Virus record (IMG/VR): IMGVR_UViG_3300027896_000062
Coordinates: 1 to 50,345 of that record
DNA length: 50,345 bases
Direction: 5' to 3' (one strand)
DNA from: a virus
Shown: in pieces, positions 40,186 through 48,347 of the stretch
Layout: each line of letters begins with the position of its first letter
Numbering within the stretch: position 1 is the first letter of the stretch
Position numbers and translations under genes: made by a program
Notes under the pieces: model-generated
The model's database searches: none
What the model saw: the letters and a program-made list of their open reading frames with translations, nothing else
Told to the model about the DNA's origin: nothing

Positions 40186-40650
40186 TTAACCTTTGCGACC
40201 ACCAGCTTTTAAGAATTCAAGAGAATCTCCTGTCTTTAAAACATAGTTGTCTTCACACTCGTCGCCATTAACTACACCAACACTTAAACGATCAATATTT
40301 AAAACTTCTTTTAAGAAAGTAGAAACCTGACCAATAGTTTTACCAACTACCGGGAAATTTCCTGAAGCTGCTCCACAGGATACAGAAATATTAGTAACAT
40401 ACTTGTCACTAGATCCAGAACTTTCTGAATTTACATAGCTATGAAGTTCAGCATTAATATCAACAAGTTCGCCCTTTGCTCCGGCTGCTTTATTTGTTTT
40501 TTTAGCATTTCTACTTGCATAATAATCTTCAATTTCTTCAACTAAATTATCTTTACGAGCTTTGCTCATTCCAACAATACCTAATTTTGAACATAATGCA
40601 CGAAGTTCCGCAACTGTTTTTTCATTATAATCTACTTTACTCATTTTCAC
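40186..40650 (-). CDS. Ubiquitin-like beta-grasp protein with SAP-like N-terminus
   Basis: Two domains are visible. Residues about 6-45 (EKTVAELRALCSKLGIVGMS, then KARKDNLVEEIEDYY) form a SAP/HeH-like helix-extended-helix that often binds DNA. The C-terminal part is a ThiS/MoaD/ubiquitin-type beta-grasp: VTNISVSCG, VSTFLKEVLNI, VVNGDECEDNYVLKTGDSLE, ending FLKAGGRKG. The Gly-Gly followed by three residues is the layout of a ubiquitin precursor that must be trimmed. JAB and E1-like genes lie directly upstream. Codon use is unlike its neighbours: 4 of 5 arginine codons are CGT/CGC instead of AGA, a sign of high expression. The stop codon is followed by the hairpin 40147-40166. Confidence 0.72.
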   Translation of the reverse strand: MKMSKVDYNEKTVAELRALCSKLGIVGMSKARKDNLVEEIEDYYASRNAKKTNKAAGAKGELVDINAELHSYVNSESSGSSDKYVTNISVSCGAASGNFPVVGKTIGQVSTFLKEVLNIDRLSVGVVNGDECEDNYVLKTGDSLEFLKAGGRKG

Positions 40651-41366
40651 TATTCTCCTTTTTTAATTTTTATTGTTCTTGTTTTTGAATCAGATTTCAT
40701 TGTTTTCATATCAAAATATACTTCCGAAAAATTATAATTATCATTTAATACATTATAAAATGTAAAAGCCATATAAGTTGCTACTCCCAAGTTTGTAAAA
40801 TACAATTGTGGTTCAGAATTTTGTAATTCCTCGCAACTCATTTCATTTGGATGTTTATCCACTGGATTTTTTATTTCTGGATGATAATCTGTTAAAGATG
40901 GAGTAATTTCTTTCCCTCCTTTCTTGACATATAATTGTACGTTTCCATCTTCTAATTCATTTCCACCAGATATTATAATTACATCTTCTAATTTATTAGT
41001 AGCATAATCGCTTACTATTTTTCTTGTTTTATGATTATCAACTGCTAAAAATACTACATCTTCATTTTTAATTATTTTTGAAATATTTTCTTCATCAATA
41101 AATAAGTTATAATCCTTAAAATTGATATTAAAATATTTTTCTTTTAATTCATTCATTTTTGATTCAGCTTTGTTCCCATATCTGGAAAATTCTTGTCTGT
41201 CCTTATTTTTTATTTCATATTCATCTCCATCAATTAAATTTAAATTTATATTTATTTCATCATTTTGCATTTTATTACTTACAAATTTTGAAATAACGTT
41301 ACTTAGAATAGACCCTATTCCACCGAGTCCAACTATGGTGATATTTTTTTCAGTTTTTTCAGACAT
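40650..41366 (-). CDS. E1/ThiF-like adenylating enzyme (PRTRC-ThiF type)
   Basis: This 238-residue protein begins NITIVGLGGIGSILSNVI (GxGGIG nucleotide loop at about 13-18), then LIDGDEYEIKNKDRQEF, the E1 signature with Asp and an Arg for the ATP phosphates, followed by VFLAVDNHKTRK. Near the C-terminus MSCEELQNSEPQLYFTNLGV matches the S-C-x-E...Q...N pattern of PRTRC-system ThiF proteins, where the Cys is a candidate charging residue. It overlaps the JAB gene by eight bases and touches the ubiquitin-like gene, so all three are co-translated. Confidence 0.78.
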   Translation of the reverse strand: MSEKTEKNITIVGLGGIGSILSNVISKFVSNKMQNDEININLNLIDGDEYEIKNKDRQEFSRYGNKAESKMNELKEKYFNINFKDYNLFIDEENISKIIKNEDVVFLAVDNHKTRKIVSDYATNKLEDVIIISGGNELEDGNVQLYVKKGGKEITPSLTDYHPEIKNPVDKHPNEMSCEELQNSEPQLYFTNLGVATYMAFTFYNVLNDNYNFSEVYFDMKTMKSDSKTRTIKIKKGE

Positions 41367-42489
41367 TTACAATACCTGCTATATCAGATTCTTTTTCAAC
41401 TATTATTTCTTTTACTCCTACTTTTTTCTCTTCTTCCTTTAGATCTTCTTTATGCTTATATTTTTTAAATACACAAGTTTCACATGGATCATACTTAGGT
41501 TTTGTATAAACAATTGGTTCTTTTTGTTTTTCAAATCCTTTAACTTTAAAAGGAAATTTAAAATCATCTGAACAATATTTATTTTTATTTTTATTTTTCT
41601 TATTCTTTTTTCCAAAACCAAATTTTTGCTGATACCAAGTTAAAGTCCCATCTTCTTTAGAATTTTTATCTTGATAATCAAATTTAGTATATAAATTTCC
41701 ATAGTAACCACTACCATATTCCCAATTTTGACGAGTATAAACTGGTCTATCATCTTCTATTTTTTCTATCCACTTTTCATTAAAATCTTTTTCATCTAAT
41801 GTAACATTTAATTTGTAACTTAAAGTAGATTTTACAGTATTTGTATATTCTTTAACTCCATTTATTTCGGTAAATGCTGGTCTAAACATATGAGGGAAAT
41901 ATGGTGTATATTCTACTATATCTAAATTATCTATATATTCATTAGGAGCTACTTTAAATCTCATTCCATTTGAAACTATAGATGCAGATATAGAAGGAAA
42001 TGAGTCCATATTATTTCCAATAGTTATATGTAATCCATCAAAATGTTCTTCATCATTATCATCTGTACCAGAATGAAATGCTGAAAAATTGGCATGACTA
42101 TGAATAGTTCCAACTTGAATATGATTATCTAAATGAACACCCTTTACATAGTCAACACTTGCGCCATTTACTTTCTGATGCGGAATATAAATTCTGTAAG
42201 TTTTTGTTGTTGGATTAAAATATAATAAGACTATTGCTTCAGAACTATATAACTGGTATGCTTTTTTAAAAAATTTCATTACTTTAGCCATAGATTTTCC
42301 TGGTATTTTTGGAATACTCATACTAGCATAAGGTTTAGCATTTTCCAAAATTGAAATTTCTTTAACTGGTGTTAAAGATTCAATTAATCCTAATTTCTTT
42401 CTTAGAAATATACCATCTTTTGCTACAATGTAATAAATATCATCTTTTGGCATTTCTTGTTTTCCATCTAAATATACAATTTTAAACAT
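41359..42489 (-). CDS. JAMM/JAB-family peptidase (deconjugating enzyme)
   Basis: The sequence QVGTIHSHANFSAFHSGTDD contains the complete JAMM zinc motif H-S-H-x7-S-x2-D, preceded by strands and followed by GLHITIGN. A catalytic Glu would be expected in an earlier strand. Such JAB peptidases process ubiquitin-like precursors or remove conjugates. The N-terminal half resembles PRTRC protein A in layout. A C-terminal tail has YDPCETCVFKKYK (two Cys, possibly metal) and charged repeats. It lies between the large E2-like gene and E1. With the GG-RKG tail in the ubiquitin-like gene, the most likely action is precursor trimming, in the cytoplasm. Confidence 0.8.
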   Translation of the reverse strand: MFKIVYLDGKQEMPKDDIYYIVAKDGIFLRKKLGLIESLTPVKEISILENAKPYASMSIPKIPGKSMAKVMKFFKKAYQLYSSEAIVLLYFNPTTKTYRIYIPHQKVNGASVDYVKGVHLDNHIQVGTIHSHANFSAFHSGTDDNDEEHFDGLHITIGNNMDSFPSISASIVSNGMRFKVAPNEYIDNLDIVEYTPYFPHMFRPAFTEINGVKEYTNTVKSTLSYKLNVTLDEKDFNEKWIEKIEDDRPVYTRQNWEYGSGYYGNLYTKFDYQDKNSKEDGTLTWYQQKFGFGKKNKKNKNKNKYCSDDFKFPFKVKGFEKQKEPIVYTKPKYDPCETCVFKKYKHKEDLKEEEKKVGVKEIIVEKESDIAGIVNV

Positions 42490-45071
42490 TAAATTTCCTC
42501 CATGTCAATAAATATATTCTCATTATTTTTTAATGTAAACCACCCATGATAATTAGGTGTTACCCGAACTTTATTTCTTATTACACTTTGTTCATTAAAT
42601 CTTGGCATAGGAATGGTTTGATAATAATTAAGACCTTCTAATCTTCTTTTTCTACCTTGGTAATTTAAATTAAGTAACAAATCTTCTTCTACAATTATTT
42701 GTCTTCCCTCATAATCCACACATTGAATTAAATTAATATATTGATTTTTAATTATATCTCCTGATTGATATTTAATTACTGGTTTATCTATTTTTGTAGT
42801 TTCTAATGTTTTATACTTTTTAGTTTTTGGACTAATAAAAGAAAATATATTTTTTACCTTTTCATCGCACCAAATAGTATGACCATTTGAACACAAAATT
42901 ATTGGTTTATATCCAGTGTCTGTAATTATTCCAACTATTTCATTTACATCTTTTTTTGGAAACATTGGAATTGATTTTACTTTTGCTACAACTTTTATTC
43001 CTCTTTTAAATTCACCAAGACTTGGAATTATTTTTCTAATTAAACCGATTTTCATTTTTGGAGATCTACCATAAATAGAACCAGATGAAGAATTTGCTGC
43101 AGAAAAATCAATATATGGAACATCCAGTTTTATATTATCCTCTGACATAGTTACTACAATAAATTTTTCATTTTCAAATTTAAATCCAATAATAGTTCTT
43201 ATTTTAGTAATATAGTCTAATGGTTGAGAATAATCTGCTATAACTACAGTATCATCAACAGAAAATTCTATATCCAAATCAAACGATTTAAGAGAAAATT
43301 TATTATCTTTTACAATTTCTTTTTTAATTAGAGCTATATCTACACCAAGTCTATCTATTTCATTATAGTTTAGAGAATCATTAAGACCATTGGTACTGAT
43401 GTCACACATCCCAAAACCATCTTCAAATATAACAAATTTTATTCTAGAAGATTCATGATTTGTTAAAACTGATGTTCCAACTCTAAATACAGGAGGAATA
43501 GATCTTATAATATTTTTTTCATTATATTCAATTACATTAATAAAATTACTATCTGTAAAACTAAATGATTTTTTTGATGGTAACATATTAAAATCATAAA
43601 TAATGTAATCACTATCAACTCTTAGTTTTCCTAAAGTTACATTTTTTATAGGATACAGTGGATAATTTTCATTTCCAAATAAAGTATAACTATTTCCTAA
43701 AATACACTTTAATCCATTTTTAAAAGTTGTAGTATTAATATCAAATCTTTTTAGATCTTTTAAATCTCCATCTTCTAAAATAAATACTTTTGACCCACTT
43801 CTTAATTCTATTTTTCCATCTCTTACTTTATTAATTTCATCTACTTTCTTTAATTTTCTAATTCCTCCTTTTAAATATTCTAAAATTGTTCCAGGAACAA
43901 TTTCTAATCCCTCATACTCAACAGATTTTAGTTGTTTAATTTTTTTAAAATATTCTTTTACTTTAGATAAAAAACTAGAAGATGCTTCTTGTGAAATTAA
44001 ATTTCCTTCTTCATCTTCTAATTGAAGCATTATGTTCTTAGAAGTTTGAGTTATTGAATAAACAAAGTATTTTTTATCGTCAATCTCAATTTCACATCCA
44101 ACTTCAAGATACAATGATCCACCATATTGATCACTTCCAAATAGAGGTATACTATTTAGTGTATAAAATCTATTAGTAATAGCATCGCCCTTTTTAACGT
44201 ATTCAGAAGAAATCGAATTACTTAGCTCTACTATTGTTTGATCATTATTCATAATTCTAGATCCACATGTACGTTCAATAAATAGTTTTAAATTATATGA
44301 ATTTCTTTTCCATTTTACATCAAAAATAAACATTGGGTCAACTTTTGTATGATGTTTCCAAGATAAAAAAGTTGAAATTAATGGCTCTTCTTTATAATAA
44401 TTATACTGACTTGTTATATCATTATTAAATCTATTTGCCCAAAATTTATTAATTACTGTTTCTACTTTTTCATTTATATCTTGAATTCCAGAAAGATTTA
44501 AATCTCCTATACATACTGCAGAACCATCACCAACATTTAATAAATTAGTTTGAAGTAAATATTCATCTACAGATCCCAAAGGATGTAATCTATAAAATAT
44601 GTATAATTTTACAAATCTTTCAGAAGATGCTTCAAATAACATTACATAAATTACGTATGGAAATGAGAGTTGCATTTTATAAGGAGGATTTGGAAAATTT
44701 TTCAAAAAACTTTCATATCCATATTTTTCTAGAAAACCTGCAGTTTTTAATTGTTCAATTTCACCATTAAGTCTTATGTCAACATTTACTGTTCTCAACA
44801 TCGGTGCATCTTCTATAACATACACTAAATATGGATTATGATTTTCTACATACCTACAATTTTTTGGGAGAATTCCTATACCTGCTTTTGAAGATAATCT
44901 TTTTAGAAATTCTGCTGTTTGAATTTTAGATACTAAAAGTTTTGGTTTAGTTTTTGTAGAATCACCATCATTTGGTAAAATAGATTTTACATATCTTGTA
45001 TACATATTATTTATAACTATTTCATTAACTAATTGATTATCATTAAACATTATATTTTTATCAGTATCCAT
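42489..45071 (-). CDS. Large protein with a Prok-E2 (PRTRC-B)-like motif
   Basis: An 860-residue protein. Residues about 135-215 carry FPYVIYVMLFEASSERFVKL, then YLLQTNLLNVGDGSAVCIGD (Cys187) and INKFWANRFNND. This matches the Prok-E2_D/PRTRC-B pattern of P..Nv..dG.vC.G followed by a short helix with F..s.F, where the Cys is the proposed E2 catalytic residue. The rest is a long beta-rich C-terminal part that repeats small barrel-like blocks (for example VEYEGLEIVPGTILEYLKGG), not typical of E2s. It may be the substrate-recognition part. The E2 identity is an inference from one motif region. Confidence 0.5.
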   Translation of the reverse strand: MDTDKNIMFNDNQLVNEIVINNMYTRYVKSILPNDGDSTKTKPKLLVSKIQTAEFLKRLSSKAGIGILPKNCRYVENHNPYLVYVIEDAPMLRTVNVDIRLNGEIEQLKTAGFLEKYGYESFLKNFPNPPYKMQLSFPYVIYVMLFEASSERFVKLYIFYRLHPLGSVDEYLLQTNLLNVGDGSAVCIGDLNLSGIQDINEKVETVINKFWANRFNNDITSQYNYYKEEPLISTFLSWKHHTKVDPMFIFDVKWKRNSYNLKLFIERTCGSRIMNNDQTIVELSNSISSEYVKKGDAITNRFYTLNSIPLFGSDQYGGSLYLEVGCEIEIDDKKYFVYSITQTSKNIMLQLEDEEGNLISQEASSSFLSKVKEYFKKIKQLKSVEYEGLEIVPGTILEYLKGGIRKLKKVDEINKVRDGKIELRSGSKVFILEDGDLKDLKRFDINTTTFKNGLKCILGNSYTLFGNENYPLYPIKNVTLGKLRVDSDYIIYDFNMLPSKKSFSFTDSNFINVIEYNEKNIIRSIPPVFRVGTSVLTNHESSRIKFVIFEDGFGMCDISTNGLNDSLNYNEIDRLGVDIALIKKEIVKDNKFSLKSFDLDIEFSVDDTVVIADYSQPLDYITKIRTIIGFKFENEKFIVVTMSEDNIKLDVPYIDFSAANSSSGSIYGRSPKMKIGLIRKIIPSLGEFKRGIKVVAKVKSIPMFPKKDVNEIVGIITDTGYKPIILCSNGHTIWCDEKVKNIFSFISPKTKKYKTLETTKIDKPVIKYQSGDIIKNQYINLIQCVDYEGRQIIVEEDLLLNLNYQGRKRRLEGLNYYQTIPMPRFNEQSVIRNKVRVTPNYHGWFTLKNNENIFIDMEEI

Positions 45072-45439
45072 TAAACATCACCTTTCATAAACTTTAAAAT
45101 TTTAGAGTATGATTCTAATATTTTTTGTAAAGTTTTTTCTTTACAATCCCAAACTTTAATTCTTTTCATTACTTGTTCCGTACTACCTCTTTTTCTACTC
45201 CAAAGAGAAATTATATAAGATCCTGGAAATTCTCTTTCTAAACATAGAAAATTTATTTCGTTTCTAGTCATCTCTGGAATTAAGATTGCTAAAAATATAT
45301 TTGGACCTTTTGGTTTTTCTTTTACTAAAATCTTAAACTTTTCCTCTTCCTCAGTTTGAATTTCATCACATACTTTTTTCATCTGTTCATCAAGAGGATT
45401 ATTTTTTACTTGATTTAAGAGTTCTGACAATATAGTCAT
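45071..45439 (-). CDS. Hypothetical protein upstream of the conjugation cassette, 122 aa
   Basis: Mostly alpha/beta: a helix start (LSELLNQVKNNPLDEQMKKV), a strand NIFLAILIPEMTRNEINFLC and YIISLWSRKR, ending in a helix. Its last base is shared with the start of the large E2-like gene (45071), so it probably belongs to the same operon. No ubiquitin-type motif was recognised. Confidence 0.55.
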   Translation of the reverse strand: MTILSELLNQVKNNPLDEQMKKVCDEIQTEEEEKFKILVKEKPKGPNIFLAILIPEMTRNEINFLCLEREFPGSYIISLWSRKRGSTEQVMKRIKVWDCKEKTLQKILESYSKILKFMKGDV

Positions 45440-45745
45440 TTAGTTCTCCTTTTTCATACTACTTATTAACTTTAATATTTCTTTTAGTTCTTCATCTGTA
45501 AAATTACTATTAGTAACTAATGTTATAATTTCATCTACATAATTTTGAATATTTGAAGTAACTAAATTCCCTTCAACCATTGAAGCATTTGATCCGTTTA
45601 TATCAATCATTGAAAAATTTTCTTTTTGATTTTTAAAATTTAAACCATAAATTCTCAATATACAGTTTGGAGCATTTAACCAAATCTTTCCAGATTTTGA
45701 GTCAACTTGAAGTTCAGCTCGTGTTATTATTTTTATAATATTCAC
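45440..45745 (-). CDS. Hypothetical protein, 101 aa
   Basis: Unrecognised. A beta start (NIIKIITRAELQVDSKSGKI) with GKIWLNAPNCILRIYGL and a C-terminal helix (LKEILKLISSMKKEN). It abuts the next gene without a gap. Confidence 0.55.
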   Translation of the reverse strand: MNIIKIITRAELQVDSKSGKIWLNAPNCILRIYGLNFKNQKENFSMIDINGSNASMVEGNLVTSNIQNYVDEIITLVTNSNFTDEELKEILKLISSMKKEN

Positions 45746-45766
45746 TATTTACTCATCTCCTCTCTG

Positions 45767-46105
45767 TCATTTTTTATTAAATATTTGCTTTACTTGCTGA
45801 ATAGAATATAATTTAGTTGGTGTCTTTAAATATTCTACTCGATCAAACGGGATACTTCTCCAATCTAATTTCTCAAGATCAAAAACTCTTAAAATTTTAT
45901 TTTTTGTTATTTGAAGTAAAATATCTTTTAAAGAAATTCCTTTTGGTCTTGATTCTCTAGGAATTCTAGAAAAATTTAAAGTGCATCTCATTATTCTTGT
46001 AGTTCCATCTTTCTTTATAAATTTTACAACTACAACATCTTCTTCAGTTATCTTTTGTAAAAAGTCAATAGCTGAAATTATTACGTTTGGATTTTCTATT
46101 GCCAT
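45767..46105 (-). CDS. WYL_2 (Sm-like SH3) domain protein, 112 aa
   Basis: The pattern VVVKFIKKDGTTRIMRCTLN, then ILRVFDLEKLDWRSIPFDRV, resembles the WYL_2/DUF2693 SH3-like barrel of phage and Bacteroides proteins (recalled, not searched): F.KkdG..R...GTL and vfDle...WRs.p.drv. Likely a small nucleic-acid or ligand-binding barrel. It ends before the 45440 gene and starts close to the radical SAM stop. Confidence 0.6.
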   Translation of the reverse strand: MAIENPNVIISAIDFLQKITEEDVVVVKFIKKDGTTRIMRCTLNFSRIPRESRPKGISLKDILLQITKNKILRVFDLEKLDWRSIPFDRVEYLKTPTKLYSIQQVKQIFNKK

Positions 46106-46109
46106 TTGT

Positions 46110-47144
46110 TTAACTCCTTATATCTGTATGTATTAAATTATTAGAATTATCTTCTTGATCTGAAATCATTTTACTCATTATATAACATGAGTGATTACAT
46201 TTTAAACAAAATTTCTTTTTATCATATGAAATTACTTCACCAATATATGGATTTATAGTTCCATCATCATCTAAAATTCCATTTATAGAAAAATTTGCTG
46301 GTGTAGCAATACCACGAATTCTAAGACAAAGTCGAACACTTCCATCAGCATCAATACATAGATTATGAAAATCTTCATCCAATTTACAATCTAATTCACT
46401 TGGTAAAATATCATATATTTTTGGTAATAGAGTATCTCTCATATGAACATTTAATTTTTCATCAATAATTCTATTTATAATATCTCTAACTTCTTTAGAT
46501 TTTCTTACTAAAATAGAATCATCTTCAACATCAGAAAAATCATAATATGGAGATTTAGAAATATCAACAAAAGTTATATCACTATTTATTCCTTGATCAG
46601 TAAGAACTTTTACTAAAGAATATAGATAAGTAAGATTTTCATTTGTTACAGTAATTTCTGCAACTCTATCTTTTATTAAATCTTTGTACTCTGACAATTT
46701 TCCTATTCCAGCGATACTTTTTCTAAACATATCAGTAGAATATTTATTTTTATCGAAAATTATTGGATCTATAGATGCTGTAAAACCTTCAATATAAGAT
46801 ACTTTTTTAAGTAACTCATGTATTTTAATTTGACTAACTTTTGAATTATTACTAATTATTGTATAATGAATATTATTATCATTACAATAATTAATAATCT
46901 CGTAAAGGTCTGATCTTATTAATGGTTCTCCTCCATACCAGATATGAAATGCATCTGGATTGTGTAATTTTATCTTTTTTAACCCTTCTATGATTACTTC
47001 TGACGACATCTCATTTTTAATGTAGTGACTCATTGGTGGATAATTTAATGGTTGATTTTTATAATTTTTTACAATTCTACAATAATCACAATGAAGATCA
47101 CAACGTCTTGTAATCAACCAGTTTACGATTTGTATTTTATTCAT
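46110..47144 (-). CDS. Radical SAM / SPASM-type enzyme
   Basis: The 344-residue enzyme has NWLITRRCDLHCDYCRIVKN, with the CxxxCxxC cluster of radical SAM enzymes at about residues 15-22, and a GGEPLIRSDL segment (SAM contact). The C-terminal region has FHNLCIDADGSVRLCLRIRG and CLKCNHSC, a cluster-binding region as in SPASM/twitch auxiliary domains. SPASM proteins usually modify peptides or proteins by forming new bonds, so a peptide substrate is a possibility (inference). I use the ATG at 47144 (AGGAGG three bases upstream); an in-frame TTG 21 bases earlier is an alternative start. Confidence 0.8.
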   Translation of the reverse strand: MNKIQIVNWLITRRCDLHCDYCRIVKNYKNQPLNYPPMSHYIKNEMSSEVIIEGLKKIKLHNPDAFHIWYGGEPLIRSDLYEIINYCNDNNIHYTIISNNSKVSQIKIHELLKKVSYIEGFTASIDPIIFDKNKYSTDMFRKSIAGIGKLSEYKDLIKDRVAEITVTNENLTYLYSLVKVLTDQGINSDITFVDISKSPYYDFSDVEDDSILVRKSKEVRDIINRIIDEKLNVHMRDTLLPKIYDILPSELDCKLDEDFHNLCIDADGSVRLCLRIRGIATPANFSINGILDDDGTINPYIGEVISYDKKKFCLKCNHSCYIMSKMISDQEDNSNNLIHTDIRS

Positions 47145-47151
47145 CTTCCTC

Positions 47152-47463
47152 CTAAACTGCTCCAATTATTTTTATTTTTTGTGCTAAAATCCATGTTCCA
47201 CCTTGAGATTCTGGTCTATCATAAGTTTCCCAATCATCAATTTCAGCAAATACCCATACTCTTTTTTCACCATTAGATAATTCTGTTTTAAGATGAGGAG
47301 CTATAGGATAAAAACAACAATGCCAACCTTTTCGAATAGAAAATCCTTTTGTTGGAAAACATTCAGCATCTATCCATTTCCCTAACTTACATTCCATTTT
47401 TCTATTAATGAAAAGAGGATAAAAATTTTCATTTTTCTTTCTCATTAATTTAAATACCGTCAT
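47152..47463 (-). CDS. Conserved phage protein, 103 aa
   Basis: Pattern: FKLMRKKNENFYPLFINRKM, GKWIDAECFPTKGFSIRKGW, HLKTEL...RVWVFAEIDDWE and QGGTWILAQKIKII. A similar set (PLFI...W..AE..PTKGF..R.GWH) is found in several phage and bacterial accessory proteins (recalled). Possibly a beta-barrel with a conserved aromatic core. Function unknown. Confidence 0.6.
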   Translation of the reverse strand: MTVFKLMRKKNENFYPLFINRKMECKLGKWIDAECFPTKGFSIRKGWHCCFYPIAPHLKTELSNGEKRVWVFAEIDDWETYDRPESQGGTWILAQKIKIIGAV

Positions 47464-47807
47464 ATTCCTTCCGGCTCCCTTATAATTTTTAAAGATGTTT
47501 TAGTTTTAAAGTTTTTTATATCAATTCCATTATCTATTATAAATGAACCAACTGCATCACAATCATCTGTAGCTAAGTAAAAATAATAAACAGTTTCCCC
47601 TTTATTTATATGAGATACAATATCATTACGGTCATCATCTTCTAAATAAGAAATATTACTTAAATCTTCCATATTTTTTATAACTGTATGTCTTAAAGAT
47701 AATAAATCAATTTCAATTTTATATTCCATCCTTTTTAGTTCACCTTTAGATGAAATTATAAAACTAGTTGAACTACTATTTGTTATAAAATCATTTTTAA
47801 TTTTCAT
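47460..47807 (-). CDS. NSSS-motif protein 1 (115 aa)
   Basis: It begins MKIKNDFITNSSSTSFIISS, almost identical to the starts of 48348-48713 and 49241-49759. The rest is beta/helix with an acidic centre (YLEDDDRNDIVSHINKGETV). The shared N-terminus of these otherwise unrelated proteins looks like a common signal or modification site. ATGA overlap with the 47152 gene. Confidence 0.6.
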   Translation of the reverse strand: MKIKNDFITNSSSTSFIISSKGELKRMEYKIEIDLLSLRHTVIKNMEDLSNISYLEDDDRNDIVSHINKGETVYYFYLATDDCDAVGSFIIDNGIDIKNFKTKTSLKIIREPEGI

Positions 47808-48142
47808 TCCAATCCTCTCAATTTTACTAAAATTCTTAAACTAACAGGTTCATATTCTTCTCTTCCATATCTAAGATGTTCTGGTCTAAATCTAGTTCTT
47901 GGTAAAGTTTTAAATTTCATTATTCTATATATGTCAATAGGACAAAATTGTCTAAAATATTCAGACATAGTTTTTCCATTTAAAAGTCTTCTTACTTCTG
48001 AATTATAATACCATTTAAAACTTACACCATCTATAATAAAATCTGTAAAATTAGGAGGAATAAAATTATGACGAAATAATTTTCTTATTTCTTTATATGT
48101 TAATGTATTTTTTGTATTATTTCTTCTTCTCATAATCATCAT
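47804..48142 (-). CDS. Hypothetical protein, 112 aa
   Basis: A basic protein with an arginine-rich start (MRRRNNTKNTLTYKEIRKLF) and a tail (LPRTRFRPEHLRYGREEYEP). There are several in-frame ATG codons near the start (48142 to 48133), so the first one or two residues are uncertain. No motif. Confidence 0.5.
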   Translation of the reverse strand: MMIMRRRNNTKNTLTYKEIRKLFRHNFIPPNFTDFIIDGVSFKWYYNSEVRRLLNGKTMSEYFRQFCPIDIYRIMKFKTLPRTRFRPEHLRYGREEYEPVSLRILVKLRGLE

Positions 48143-48347
48143 CTACTAATAAAAATATTTTAGATTTTTCTATTTCATTTATAACAGCAGATGTTAGATT
48201 TAACCTTCCTGTCCTTCCAAATCTCCCATACCAAGAAGCTTCATCACTAAAATCCCATATAAAAGATTTTATATCTTTTGTTTTCTTTAAATCTTTTACC
48301 ATTCTTTCAGCAGTTTCTTCAGATAATCTTTTTTTAGTAATAGACAT
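48117..48347 (-). CDS. Hypothetical protein, 76 aa
   Basis: Helical and charged (KKRLSEETAERMVKDLKKTK, FIWDFSDEASWYGRFGRTGR). It overlaps the next gene by 26 bases. Unknown. Confidence 0.5.
   Translation of the reverse strand: MSITKKRLSEETAERMVKDLKKTKDIKSFIWDFSDEASWYGRFGRTGRLNLTSAVINEIEKSKIFLLVDDDYEKKK

Noticed and set aside
38339-42489. Thiamine or molybdopterin synthesis genes (ThiF/ThiS/MoeB-MoaD) as the reading of the E1-like and beta-grasp pair
   Set aside because: ThiF and MoeB systems have no JAB peptidase with a full JAMM motif and no E2-like partner, and their ThiS/MoaD end directly in GG without a trailing RKG. No thiamine or molybdopterin pathway genes are nearby. The set fits ubiquitin-like conjugation better.
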